The position numbers were made by a program, and so were the translations under genes. Below the pieces are notes generated by a model. The model saw nothing but the letters and a program-made list of their open reading frames with translations, ran no database searches and was not told the DNA's origin. DNA of 64,000 nucleotides from Teredinibacter purpureus (lineage in GTDB: Bacteria > Pseudomonadota > Gammaproteobacteria > Pseudomonadales > Cellvibrionaceae): assembly GCF_014217335.1 (NCBI RefSeq), contig NZ_CP060092.1:947501-1011500 (forward strand), in the 5' to 3' direction. Of this stretch, positions 1-8,947 are shown piece after piece. Each line of letters starts with the position of its first letter. The first letter of the stretch is position 1.

Positions 1-27
1 AACGTTAACGCAAAAATTAAAAGCGTT

Positions 28-606
28 CTAGCGCGATTGTGCGCCAGGCAAGCTCTCGGCTAAATATTGATCTTTCAGGGCGCCATAATTCTTTGATGAA
101 TAGGTAAAAAAATTACGCTCCGATTCCTTGAGCGGCCGTATTTGCTTAGCCGGGCTCCCCATATACACGTAACCGGACTCGAGCGTTTTACCGGGAGGTA
201 CGAGCGACCCCGCACCAATAACAACATCATCCTCAACTACGGCGCCGTCGAGTACTGTTGCGCCAATGCCCACCAAAACGCGATTGCCAAGGGTGCAGCC
301 GTGCAGGCAAACACCGTGACCAATGGTTACATCATCGCCAATGGTAAGAGGCCAGCCTTCAGCCGTAAATGGGCCCGCATGAGTGATATGCAGGGTTACG
401 TTATCTTGTACGCTGGTACGGCTGCCTACGCGTATACGGTGCATATCCCCGCGTATAACGGCGCAAGGCCAGACAGATACATCGTCACCGAGCCATACAT
501 CGCCTATAACAACGGCAGCCGGGTCTATAAAAACACGTCTGCCCAGTTGAGGGGTGTGGCCGTTAAACGGTCGTATATTCGTTGGCAAGGCCTTGTTTTC
601 ACTCAT
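28..606 (-). CDS. gamma-class carbonic anhydrase family protein
   Basis: A 192-residue left-handed beta-helix protein of the gamma-carbonic anhydrase / YrdA type. It shows repeated hexapeptide turns (IGDDVTIG, VLVGIGATV) and the histidines expected for the trimer-interface zinc site (LHITH, then IGHGVCLHG). Such proteins are cytoplasmic homotrimers; many have weak or no measured anhydrase activity, so the reaction is inferred. I place the start at 606 because a GGAG box lies six bases before that ATG; an upstream in-frame ATG at 618 has no such box. It is divergent from the oligopeptidase gene. Confidence 0.9.
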   Translation of the reverse strand: MSENKALPTNIRPFNGHTPQLGRRVFIDPAAVVIGDVWLGDDVSVWPCAVIRGDMHRIRVGSRTSVQDNVTLHITHAGPFTAEGWPLTIGDDVTIGHGVCLHGCTLGNRVLVGIGATVLDGAVVEDDVVIGAGSLVPPGKTLESGYVYMGSPAKQIRPLKESERNFFTYSSKNYGALKDQYLAESLPGAQSR

Positions 607-661
607 GCTAAACTCCATAACGTTAGTCCCACCATTTTAAGTCTAAAGAGCCCAATAATCG

Positions 662-2701
662 ATGAATAACCCTCTGTTAGCTGAACAACCCTTACCGCCT
701 TTTGATGCCATTCAAACAGACCATATTGTGCCGGCTGTAAAACAGCTTCTCATCGAAGCGCGTTCGGCGCTAGAAACCCAGTTGAGTGCGTTGGAGGAGA
801 TTACGTGGGCAACGCTGGTCGCGCCTATAGAAGAGCGCGGGGATAGGTTAAATAAAGCTTGGTCACCCGTAGGGCATCTTAATTCAGTTAAGAACAGTGA
901 AGAGTTGCGGGTAGCCTATGAAGAAAGCCGCCAGCTACTAACGGAATATTTCACAGAGCTGGGCCAGAACGAAGCTTTATTTAGTGCGTATACAGAATTA
1001 AGGCAGAGCGACAGTTTTGATACGCTAAGCCAAGCGCAGAAAAAAACCATTGAGAATGCACTGCGTGATTTTAGGCTCTCAGGTATCGCGTTGCCAAAAG
1101 CGGAACAGCAGCGTTATGGCGATATCCAGTCGCGCTTGTCGACGTTAACCAGTCAATTTTCGAACAATGTTCTCGATGCAACACACGGTTGGCATAAGCA
1201 TATTGTCGATGAAAACGAACTAACGGGGCTGCCAGAGTTCGCCGTTGCGGGGGCAAAAGAGGCCGCCTTAAAAAAATCACTCGATGGATGGGTGCTGACA
1301 CTCGATACTACGGTGTATTTTACGGTGATTACCCAGAGTAAAAATGCGGCGCTACGCAAAGAAATGTATACCGCTTATAGCTCACGCGCGTCGGATCAGG
1401 GCCCTTGCGCCGGAGAGTGGGACAACAGCGAAACAATGGACGAAATATTGCAACTTCGTCAAGAGCTGGCAACATTGTTGGGTTTCAACAATTATGCGGA
1501 ATATTCCATTGAAACAAAAATGGCCGGCACTACCGAACAGGTTACACAATTTCTACGAGATTTAGCGATAAAATCAAAACCGTACGCCGAGCAAGATTTA
1601 AAAGAGTTAAAAGCCTTTGCTAACGCTGAATACGGAGTTACGGAACTAAACGCATGGGATCTCCCATACTATTCAGAAAAACTTAAACTTGCGCGATACA
1701 GTATTTCACAAGAAGAATTGCGGCCCTATTTTCCTGCAGAAACGGTAATTGCGGGTTTGTTTAACGTGGCTAATCAATTGTTTGATATTACGTTTGAGGA
1801 AAAAACGGCTTCAGTAGAAACGTGGCACGATACGGTTAAGTATTATCAGATTAGTCAAAACGGCACGCCCATAGCAGGGTTCTATTTCGACCTATTTGCT
1901 CGAGAGCATAAGCGAGGTGGAGCCTGGATGGATGAATGCAGGGTTCGTCGCCAAACCGATAGCGGTTTGCAGTTACCCGTTGCGTACCTTGTCTGTAATT
2001 TTAACGCGCCGCTCGACGGCAAGCCCTCTTTGCTTACGCATAATGAAGTGACCACTATTTTTCATGAGTTTGGGCATGGCATACATCATATGCTCACCAA
2101 AATAGATGTTGCCGCAGTGAGTGGTATTAATGGTGTCGCATGGGACGCAGTCGAGTTGCCTAGCCAGTTTATGGAAAATTTTTGTTGGGAAAAAGAGGTG
2201 CTAAGCTTCCTCTCTGAGCATTTTGAAACAGGCGAGAGCCTGCCCGATGCAATGCTTAACAATATGCTAGCGGCCAAGAACTTTCAGGCGGGCATGTTTA
2301 TGCAGCGTCAGTTGGAGTTTTCATTATTCGATTTTTTACTTCATATTCACTGCGGCGATGCTAACTTTACCGGCGTTCAATCGTTGCTGGATAAGGTTCG
2401 AGAAGAAATTTCTGTTTTCTCCCCGCCACCTAATAATCGCTTTCAACACAGCTTTTCACACATTTTTGCTGGTGGTTATGCCGCAGGGTATTACAGCTAT
2501 AAATGGGCCGAAGTACTGTCTGCCGATGCCTATTCGGCATTTGAAGAGGCTGGAATATTTGATAAAGCAACGGGCCAGCGTTACTTAGAGGAAATTTTAC
2601 AAATGGGTGGTTCGCTCGACGCGATGGACCTATTCAAAAATTTTCGTGGTCGCGAGCCACAAGTGGATGCCTTACTGAAACATTCTGGTTTGGTAGCATA
2701 G
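662..2701 (+). CDS. prlC: oligopeptidase A (M3 family zinc metallopeptidase)
   Basis: A 679-residue cytoplasmic oligopeptidase of the thimet/M3 family, which degrades short peptides including cleaved signal peptides. The zinc motif HEFGH lies near residue 468, followed by the conserved glutamate region (GVAWDAVELPSQFMENF). The length matches E. coli PrlC (about 680 residues). The yheV-like gene follows after three bases, so the two are probably cotranscribed. Confidence 0.96.
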   Translation: MNNPLLAEQPLPPFDAIQTDHIVPAVKQLLIEARSALETQLSALEEITWATLVAPIEERGDRLNKAWSPVGHLNSVKNSEELRVAYEESRQLLTEYFTELGQNEALFSAYTELRQSDSFDTLSQAQKKTIENALRDFRLSGIALPKAEQQRYGDIQSRLSTLTSQFSNNVLDATHGWHKHIVDENELTGLPEFAVAGAKEAALKKSLDGWVLTLDTTVYFTVITQSKNAALRKEMYTAYSSRASDQGPCAGEWDNSETMDEILQLRQELATLLGFNNYAEYSIETKMAGTTEQVTQFLRDLAIKSKPYAEQDLKELKAFANAEYGVTELNAWDLPYYSEKLKLARYSISQEELRPYFPAETVIAGLFNVANQLFDITFEEKTASVETWHDTVKYYQISQNGTPIAGFYFDLFAREHKRGGAWMDECRVRRQTDSGLQLPVAYLVCNFNAPLDGKPSLLTHNEVTTIFHEFGHGIHHMLTKIDVAAVSGINGVAWDAVELPSQFMENFCWEKEVLSFLSEHFETGESLPDAMLNNMLAAKNFQAGMFMQRQLEFSLFDFLLHIHCGDANFTGVQSLLDKVREEISVFSPPPNNRFQHSFSHIFAGGYAAGYYSYKWAEVLSADAYSAFEEAGIFDKATGQRYLEEILQMGGSLDAMDLFKNFRGREPQVDALLKHSGLVA

Positions 2702-2704
2702 GGG

Positions 2705-2932
2705 ATGAAAAAACGATTTATAGCCGGCGCTGTATGCCCAAAATGTTCAGCAATGGACAAAATAATCAATTATCAGGATGAAGATAATAATTACCGAGAG
2801 TGCGTAGCTTGCGGGTTTAAAGACAAAATTCTTATTCGACCAGTTGTTAGAGAGCTTGTTACGCGGGTAAATATTACCGAAGAAGAAAAAAAGTTGCACG
2901 TTCAGGTGATTGAATTTCCACCTAAAGCGTAA
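2705..2932 (+). CDS. yheV: YheV family putative zinc-ribbon protein
   Basis: A 75-residue protein with two CxxC knuckles (C11/C14 and C33/C36) and the KRFIAGAVCPKC opening typical of the YheV/DUF2387 family. The function is not established; a small metal-binding protein is the safest description. It starts three bases after the prlC stop, an arrangement I recall from pseudomonads. Confidence 0.88.
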   Translation: MKKRFIAGAVCPKCSAMDKIINYQDEDNNYRECVACGFKDKILIRPVVRELVTRVNITEEEKKLHVQVIEFPPKA

Positions 2933-3014
2933 TTAATACCAACACATTTAGTAGCCCGATAGATTCCCCTCAATTGGTGTTGCACTTAAACGATATGGGA
3001 ATAATCAGATTAAT

Positions 3015-4136
3015 ATGAAAATAATAACCGCACTTTGTACGCTAATAATATTAGCCGGTTGCCAAGATAAAATGGCAGCACAGACTCACGAAAAAAATCG
3101 AGAACACGATATGACGCACACTATTTATACCGGGGGATATACCGGGCCAGGGGCAGATCAAAGTAAGGGTATTTACCGCATTGATTTTAACCCCACAACG
3201 CGCGTGCTCAGTAATGCTCGATTAGCAATAACGGCCAGTAACCCTTCTTGGCTAGAAATTGAAGGCGAAAATATTTACGCGGTGAACGAGCTGGAAGAAG
3301 GCACTGTTCAGCTGTTCCAGAACGGAACACTATTACAAACCGTTGCGACAGAAGGTGGTTCACCTTGCCACGTAAAAATAAACCGAAACGGGCACTACTT
3401 TGCCGTGGCGAATTATATGGGCGGGAATATCGCCGTGTATGAGCGTGACCCCAAAAGCGGTCTATTAAAGGCAAACCCTCAAACACGACAACACATAGGG
3501 TCGGGCCCCAATAAAGATCGTCAAGAAGCCGCACATGCGCACTGGGTTGGGTGGGGTAACAACGAACAGTTTTTTTATGTCGTTGATTTAGGTATCGATC
3601 GTATTATGGCTTACCCGTTCGATTCCGCTACAGGTGCTTTAGGCAAGAGCATTACGGCTTATCAAGCGCCGTTGGGTGCTGGGCCCAGGCATATACTCTT
3701 TCACCCGAAAAGTTCGGCGGTGTACATCTTGAACGAATTGGATAACACCGTAGTTGTAGCAGAGCAAACGGCCGAAGGCCTTATTCAGGCCAAACAAACG
3801 CTTTCAACTCTTCCTAATGATTTTACTGCGCATTCACAAGCGGCACATATCGCGCTAAATGCAGCGGGCACTCATCTTTATGTGTCAAATCGTGGGCACG
3901 ATAGCATTGCAGTTTTCGAGATTGGTCAGGACAGCGGTCTATCGTTAAAGCAGCTTGTGCCAACTGAAGGCCATTGGCCTCGCCACTTTGCGTTATTAGA
4001 AGAAAGCCAGTCACTGCTTGTCGCGAACGAACAGAGTAATTCCGTTGTCGCGTTTGAAATTGCAAAAGATGGCTCGTTAATCTCTACGGGAGAAAGAATA
4101 TCGGTATCGGCGCCTACGTTTATTGGTTTTGACTAA
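3015..4136 (+). CDS. lactonase family (6-phosphogluconolactonase-like) beta-propeller lipoprotein
   Basis: A 373-residue protein of the seven-bladed YbhE/Pgl lactonase family (IYTGGYTGPGADQSKGIYRIDF near the mature N-terminus, GAGPRHILFHP and SNRGHDSIAVF in later blades). Unlike cytoplasmic E. coli Pgl it begins with a lipoprotein signal ending LAGC at C16, so it should be lipid-anchored in the periplasm. The substrate there is unknown; family members hydrolyse sugar lactones. Confidence 0.85.
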   Translation: MKIITALCTLIILAGCQDKMAAQTHEKNREHDMTHTIYTGGYTGPGADQSKGIYRIDFNPTTRVLSNARLAITASNPSWLEIEGENIYAVNELEEGTVQLFQNGTLLQTVATEGGSPCHVKINRNGHYFAVANYMGGNIAVYERDPKSGLLKANPQTRQHIGSGPNKDRQEAAHAHWVGWGNNEQFFYVVDLGIDRIMAYPFDSATGALGKSITAYQAPLGAGPRHILFHPKSSAVYILNELDNTVVVAEQTAEGLIQAKQTLSTLPNDFTAHSQAAHIALNAAGTHLYVSNRGHDSIAVFEIGQDSGLSLKQLVPTEGHWPRHFALLEESQSLLVANEQSNSVVAFEIAKDGSLISTGERISVSAPTFIGFD

Positions 4137-4215
4137 AACGAAAGCAGCCTGTTTCCTACCTACTATTGACGCGTAAGTTGATAGTATCCGGCCACATTAT
4201 TGAGAGGTTTTAAGT

Positions 4216-5214
4216 ATGTTATACCGTCGTTTAGGTAAATCGGGTTTACAGTTAAGCGCGTTTTCGTTGGGTTCGTGGGTAACGTTCGGAAAACAAGTGC
4301 ATCTTGATGATGCCAAAAACATGATTCAAACCGCGTTTGATCTAGGTATCAACTTTTTCGATAACGCAGAAGGCTACGAGCAAGGTGAATCGGAAGTGGT
4401 AATGGGGAATGCCATTGCCGCTTTAGGGTTGCCCCGCGATGAGTTTTGTGTGTCCAGCAAGGTATTTTGGGGCGGCCAAAAACCTAACCAGATTGGCTTG
4501 AGTGCAAAGCATGTTACCGAGGCGTGTCACGCGGCATTGAGACGTTTACAGGTAGATTATCTCGACCTCTATTTTTGTCACCGTCCGGATATCGATACCC
4601 CTATCGAAGAAACTGTGCGCGCTATGCACAACTTGATCACGCAGGGCAAAGTGCTTTATTGGGGTACCTCAGAATGGACTTCACAGCAAATAATGGAAGC
4701 GCACAGCATTGCGCGACAAAATCATTTGACGCCGCCAACGATGGAACAACCACAGTACAACCTGTTTGAGCGCCAAAAAGTTGAAGACGAATTTAGGGAC
4801 ATATACACCGGCGTTGGCTTAGGCACAACAATTTGGTCGCCTTTGGCCAGTGGTGTACTAACGGGTAAATACAATAAGGGTATTGACGTAGAAGGCCGGT
4901 TGAATTTACCTGGCTATGAATGGTTGAAAGAAATGTACGCCTCGGAAGAGGGCCAGCTTAAAATAGAGAAAACACGGAAATTGGCGACCATAGCGGATGA
5001 TCTAGGGGTGCCACTGCACCATATGTCGCTCGCGTGGTGTTTGAAAAACCCGAATGTTAGCACGGTGATTTTGGGTGCATCGAAAACCGAGCAGCTAAAA
5101 GACAACGTTGCTGCTTTGCCTGTTGTTGAAATGCTTACACCAGAGATAATGGAGCTGATCGACGGGGTCGTACAAAACCGTCCAGCAGAGCCTATGCGTT
5201 GGGCGGATCTCTAA
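4216..5214 (+). CDS. aldo/keto reductase, potassium-channel beta-subunit type
   Basis: A 332-residue NADP-dependent aldo/keto reductase of the AKR6 / YghZ-like group. The catalytic tetrad can be seen: Asp and Tyr in FDNAEGYEQG, Lys in CVSSKVFW and His in YFCHRPD. It starts 80 bases after the lactonase gene with a GAGAGG box before the ATG and ends at a strong bidirectional terminator. Substrates are probably small aldehydes (inference). Confidence 0.92.
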   Translation: MLYRRLGKSGLQLSAFSLGSWVTFGKQVHLDDAKNMIQTAFDLGINFFDNAEGYEQGESEVVMGNAIAALGLPRDEFCVSSKVFWGGQKPNQIGLSAKHVTEACHAALRRLQVDYLDLYFCHRPDIDTPIEETVRAMHNLITQGKVLYWGTSEWTSQQIMEAHSIARQNHLTPPTMEQPQYNLFERQKVEDEFRDIYTGVGLGTTIWSPLASGVLTGKYNKGIDVEGRLNLPGYEWLKEMYASEEGQLKIEKTRKLATIADDLGVPLHHMSLAWCLKNPNVSTVILGASKTEQLKDNVAALPVVEMLTPEIMELIDGVVQNRPAEPMRWADL

Positions 5215-5240
5215 CGGGACGGGTACTACTTAAAGAGCAA

Positions 5241-5276
5241 ACGTAAAAACGGCGCTATAAAGCGCCGTTTTTACGT
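5241..5276. terminator. bidirectional Rho-independent terminator
   Basis: A perfect inverted repeat with arms ACGTAAAAACGGCGCT / AGCGCCGTTTTTACGT and an ATAA loop gives a U-run in both directions. It serves the convergent aldo/keto reductase and PEP-CTERM genes. Confidence 0.92.
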
Positions 5277-5299
5277 TCAAGTGATAATAGCGTAAGCGT

Positions 5300-5848
5300 T
5301 TAGGCTTTAGCGCTTCGTGCCTGTTTACGACGGGACATAACCAAACCAAAGATACCCAAGCCCATTAAGATAAGAGCGGGTGGCTCAGGTACATCGACAG
5401 TACCGTCCGGTGCAACAATAGGAGCCGACGCGAGATCAAAGCTCCAGCTATAACCTTCTGAAGATGCTTCAAGCGGAAACTCATAAGCGTCACAAGGTAC
5501 CAGCAGGCTTAAGTGGTTACCGCAAAAATCACTACCGAAGGCCACAATAAACAACATGCTCGAGCTTAAGCCGCCACCCAGGTAAGAATTAAACTCGGTA
5601 GGTGACGTATAAAGCGTGTCATTGAGCGTAGCCGAGGTGATATACGCGTTTAAGTTGGTCTCAGAAAAAGTATCGGTATCGATGGTATCGGCAAATTCAA
5701 AGTGGAGGTCAAGCTGTGTGTCGGATTCGTAATGAGCCGTATAGGTCGCACTCGAAATAATGGCGGCGTGGCTGGCAACTGAAAAAGAAGACACCACAAC
5801 TAGAGCGAGCAGTTGCTTGGCCAAAAAACCTTTAACATTAATGTTCAT
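5300..5848 (-). CDS. PEP-CTERM sorting domain protein
   Basis: A 182-residue exported protein. It has an N-terminal signal peptide and a C-terminal PEP-CTERM tripartite signal: VPEPPA, a hydrophobic stretch (LILMGLGIFGLVM) and a basic tail (SRRKQA). Proteins with this tail are processed by exosortase and usually reach the outer surface or exopolysaccharide matrix. The mature part (DTFSETNLNAYITSA ...) has no recognised domain. No exosortase gene lies in the window. Confidence 0.88.
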   Translation of the reverse strand: MNINVKGFLAKQLLALVVVSSFSVASHAAIISSATYTAHYESDTQLDLHFEFADTIDTDTFSETNLNAYITSATLNDTLYTSPTEFNSYLGGGLSSSMLFIVAFGSDFCGNHLSLLVPCDAYEFPLEASSEGYSWSFDLASAPIVAPDGTVDVPEPPALILMGLGIFGLVMSRRKQARSAKA

Positions 5849-6072
5849 TTTAATTTTCTCGTTGAAGCAGGAGCTAAAGTGGTTTGGCGATATTTGTGTG
5901 CCAATCTCGCCATATGATTGTACTTATATTACTTCACAAAGCAATTAGGGTGCCACATATCGTAACCGTATGTTTTTGCTACCTTTATTGTGGTCTGTTG
6001 ACGGATTGACTTAATGTCTACGTAAACTTATCCGACAGTTTTTCGGCAAGGCGAGAAAAGACATTTTGTTTG

Positions 6073-6210
6073 ATGAAAAGAGTAAGGCTAATGGGTGTAA
6101 AAATAGCCGCGAAGGAAATATTCAGTTCGAATGGAACTAAGCGTAAAAAGGCCAGTCATAATTTACGTGCAGGCAAGTTAGCCTGTTGGTTTCCTCCCAA
6201 TGTTTATTGA
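6073..6210 (+). CDS. possible small basic protein (45 residues)
   Basis: An open frame of 46 codons, rich in Lys and Arg (ends LACWFPPNVY), lies in the 440-bp gap between the PEP-CTERM gene and engB. An inner ATG at 6091 has an AAGG box five bases upstream. The strong terminator at 6242 points in the same direction and otherwise has no gene to serve. The protein is not recognised; an sRNA is an alternative. Confidence 0.3.
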   Translation: MKRVRLMGVKIAAKEIFSSNGTKRKKASHNLRAGKLACWFPPNVY

Positions 6211-6241
6211 TTGATTTAAGCTTCCCCAAAAAGCGATAGAT

Positions 6242-6273
6242 AGCCCCGAGCCCCACACTCGGGGCTTTTTTTT
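6242..6273 (+). terminator. Rho-independent terminator
   Basis: Stem AGCCCCGAG / CTCGGGGCT followed by eight T residues on the plus strand. It faces away from both annotated neighbours, which supports a plus-strand transcript in the preceding gap. Confidence 0.85.
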
Positions 6274-6291
6274 GTCCTAATATTAAGGCTG

Positions 6292-6939
6292 CTATTCAGG
6301 GGTAACGGCATTCTCAGCCGCTTCATCGTCTATTGTTAGCCATTGCTTCAATATGACCTCTAGCTCCTTAACGCCATCGCCCTTTAAGGATGAAAACATT
6401 TGCGCGCTGACAAGATCGTCAACATTTGCGTCTTTAAGGTGCTTGCATACCTCCAGCAAGGTACTTTTAGCGGGCCCGCGTTTTAACTTATCGCATTTGG
6501 TTAGCAATATATGAACGGGCATTTCAGCGTCGACAGCCCAGTTGATCATCATGGTATCGAATTCTTGCATGGGGTGACGAATATCCATTAACAGCACCAA
6601 TCCACGTAACGTTTCGCGCTTTTGTAGGTATTCGGAAAGGTGCGCCTGCCATTTTTTCTTGGTGGCCATAGGCACTTTGGCATAGCCATAGCCTGGCAAA
6701 TCGACAAGACGCTGTTGCCCCAAGTCGTCGAGCGCAAAATAATTAATGAGTTGCGTTCGGCCGGGTGTCTTACTGGTACGTGCGAGCTTGCCGTTATCGG
6801 TAAGTTTATTAATGGCGCTTGATTTACCTGCATTAGAACGCCCTGCGAAGGCGACCTCTGCGCCGCTCTCGGCGGGGCATTCTTTAAGGCTTGGAGCGCT
6901 GGTTAAAAATTGTGCTTTTCGGAAGTTAATTTCCGTCAT
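6292..6939 (-). CDS. engB: ribosome biogenesis GTPase EngB/YsxC/YihA
   Basis: A 215-residue single-domain GTPase needed for large ribosomal subunit assembly. The G1 loop [10 protein letters not shown]3 DLPGYG and G4 TKCD are visible. I place the start at 6939 ([11 protein letters not shown]), which gives the normal family length; the frame stays open upstream to 7065 but that extension is unlike the family. It is divergent from cytochrome c4. Confidence 0.95.
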   Translation of the reverse strand: MTEINFRKAQFLTSAPSLKECPAESGAEVAFAGRSNAGKSSAINKLTDNGKLARTSKTPGRTQLINYFALDDLGQQRLVDLPGYGYAKVPMATKKKWQAHLSEYLQKRETLRGLVLLMDIRHPMQEFDTMMINWAVDAEMPVHILLTKCDKLKRGPAKSTLLEVCKHLKDANVDDLVSAQMFSSLKGDGVKELEVILKQWLTIDDEAAENAVTPE

Positions 6940-7127
6940 AGTGGCGTATCTACCGGTTAGAAGGGTGTGATAGCACTGGACAACGTATATAATGCCGCTA
7001 CTTTTTATAAGGGCTGTAGACGTAGTTCGCCAGCGTAAAAGCGACATTTTAACGCAAAACGTCACTCACGAGTGGCTTGGAACACTAGACAGCGAACATT
7101 ATTGACGAGTTAATAACGGATAACCCC

Positions 7128-7781
7128 ATGAACAAAGCATTTCGTTCCACTATGATCTCCCTTAGCCTATTGGCCGTTGCTGCCGCCGCACAGGTAAATG
7201 CAGCGGGCGACGCTGTAAAAGGCGAAACACTGGCTTCGGCATGTGTGGCCTGTCATGGTGAAGGCGGGAACAGTACGGTTCCCTCATTTCCTAAACTTGC
7301 TGGTTTAGGTGAAAAATATCTACTGAAACAATTAGTAGACATTCAGTCTGGCGAGCGCGCTGTACCGCAAATGGCGGGTCAGCTAGACGCGTCAAGCCAA
7401 CAGAATCTTGCCGATATGGCGGCTTATTTCGCGAAGCAAACCATACAGCTCAGCGGTTCGAAAGAGCAAAAGGTTCAACTGAACACGGGCGTTAAAGTCG
7501 ATGGTTTAGCGTTAGGTGAAAAAGTGTACCGTGGCGGTAACATGGAAAGTAATGTTCCTGCGTGTAGCGGTTGTCATTCACCTACAGGTCAAGGCAATGC
7601 ACCGGCCGGTTTTCCGCGTTTAGGTGGTCAGCACGCAGGCTATATCGCTCAGCAATTGCGTAATTTCCGAGCGGGCGACCGCACGAACGATACCGACGCA
7701 ATGATTATGCGCGGTGTAGCACAGTATATGAGTGACGCAGAAATTGATGCTGTGGCAAACTATATTGCCGGTTTACACTAG
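7128..7781 (+). CDS. cytochrome c4 (dihaem c-type cytochrome)
   Basis: A 217-residue periplasmic dihaem electron carrier. After a signal peptide ending near QVNA it has two haem-binding motifs, CVACH at residues 39-43 and CSGCH at 146-150, in two similar halves. Cytochrome c4 passes electrons to terminal oxidases in many proteobacteria. It is followed by its own terminator and then dsbA. Confidence 0.94.
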   Translation: MNKAFRSTMISLSLLAVAAAAQVNAAGDAVKGETLASACVACHGEGGNSTVPSFPKLAGLGEKYLLKQLVDIQSGERAVPQMAGQLDASSQQNLADMAAYFAKQTIQLSGSKEQKVQLNTGVKVDGLALGEKVYRGGNMESNVPACSGCHSPTGQGNAPAGFPRLGGQHAGYIAQQLRNFRAGDRTNDTDAMIMRGVAQYMSDAEIDAVANYIAGLH

Positions 7782-7801
7782 TCTTAACCGACGGTATTTA
7801 A

Positions 7802-7827
7802 AAGGCAGCTTCGGCTGCCTTTTTTTG
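7802..7827 (+). terminator. Rho-independent terminator after cytochrome c4
   Basis: Stem AAGGCAGC / GCTGCCTT with a TTCG loop and a following T run. Confidence 0.9.
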
Positions 7828-7917
7828 TGGAATTTTTTATTTGAGGCCTTGTCCTCTATAATGCGAATCCAAAATCTAAAAAAAGAACCCACATTACTGG
7901 GACTCTAGGAGAACATA

Positions 7918-8769
7918 ATGCGTACGCTCGTTGTCAGTACACTCATACTTTCGGTATTCCTCTCAGCATGCAGTAAGCCCGCTGAAGAGCCGGTTGTTGT
8001 CGTCAAAGAAACGGCTGCGGAGGTGGCAGCTCCGGTGGTGGAGCCTAAAGTTGCAGTAGACGTGGTTGAGCCTGTTGAAAATGCTCATGCCAGCCATAAC
8101 CATGAAGCGGCGCCGGCAGTGCAACCTGTTAAAGAGGTAAGCTCACCTGTAGTGGAGAGTAAACCGGTTGTTACCTCTGCCTTTGTTGCACCCGATCAGT
8201 TTATTGCCGGCACTCACTATGAGAAATTACCGATTGCTGTAAAAACAATTACCGGCAATAAAATTGAAGTAACCGAAGTGTTCTCTTACGCTTGTATACA
8301 TTGTTATCACTTTGAAAAGGTTGCTAAGAGCTGGGTTGCCACCATGCCTGAGGGGGTTGAGTTTGTTCAAAATCCTGCCATTTTTAACAAAGCTTGGGCG
8401 TACTACGCGCGTATTTATTACACGGCTAAAGCACTTAAAGTATTAGACCCTGTTCACGATCAAGTCTTTGAATCGATTCATGTTAAAGGCAACCGCTTGG
8501 GCGATGTAGAAGATGTTGCTGCTATCTTCGCTGCTGCGGGCATTGAAAACGACAAGTTTAATTCCACGTTTGAATCGTTTGGTGTGTCGAGCCAAGTGCA
8601 GCAGGCGGATACTCGTGTTTCCAAAGGCTTTAAAACCCAAGGAACGCCAGAGCTTATTATTGATGGTCGGTATCGGGTCACCACAGCAATGGCGGGTAAC
8701 CACCCAAATATGTTTAAAGTGGTGAATTTCTTGATTGCCAAAATTAAGGACGAAAAGTCGAATGGTTAG
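7918..8769 (+). CDS. dsbA: DsbA-like thiol:disulfide interchange lipoprotein
   Basis: A 283-residue thioredoxin-fold oxidoreductase that should introduce disulfides into exported proteins. The active site is CIHC (C126/C129) instead of the usual CPHC, and a cis-proline loop is present (GTPELIIDG). It begins with a lipobox (LSAC, C18) and a roughly 80-residue Val/Glu/Ala-rich linker, so the catalytic domain is tethered to a membrane, unlike soluble E. coli DsbA. A good AGGAGA ribosome site precedes the ATG. Confidence 0.9.
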   Translation: MRTLVVSTLILSVFLSACSKPAEEPVVVVKETAAEVAAPVVEPKVAVDVVEPVENAHASHNHEAAPAVQPVKEVSSPVVESKPVVTSAFVAPDQFIAGTHYEKLPIAVKTITGNKIEVTEVFSYACIHCYHFEKVAKSWVATMPEGVEFVQNPAIFNKAWAYYARIYYTAKALKVLDPVHDQVFESIHVKGNRLGDVEDVAAIFAAAGIENDKFNSTFESFGVSSQVQQADTRVSKGFKTQGTPELIIDGRYRVTTAMAGNHPNMFKVVNFLIAKIKDEKSNG

Positions 8770-8802
8770 TTAAGCCCATTGCGCAACACGTAAACATGAT
8801 CA

Positions 8803-8830
8803 AACCTCGGCCTTGTCCGAGGTTTTTTTT
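8803..8830 (+). terminator. Rho-independent terminator after dsbA
   Basis: Stem ACCTCGG / CCGAGGT followed by eight T residues. Confidence 0.9.
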
Positions 8831-8947
8831 GCAAAATACTCGTATCCATTACAAATCGAGGGGGCAAATTAGGATTGCTTGCATATAATTAAGTCAAATC
8901 TCGCAAAATAAATGATCACGGATCACAACAATAATAGGGAATATCTC

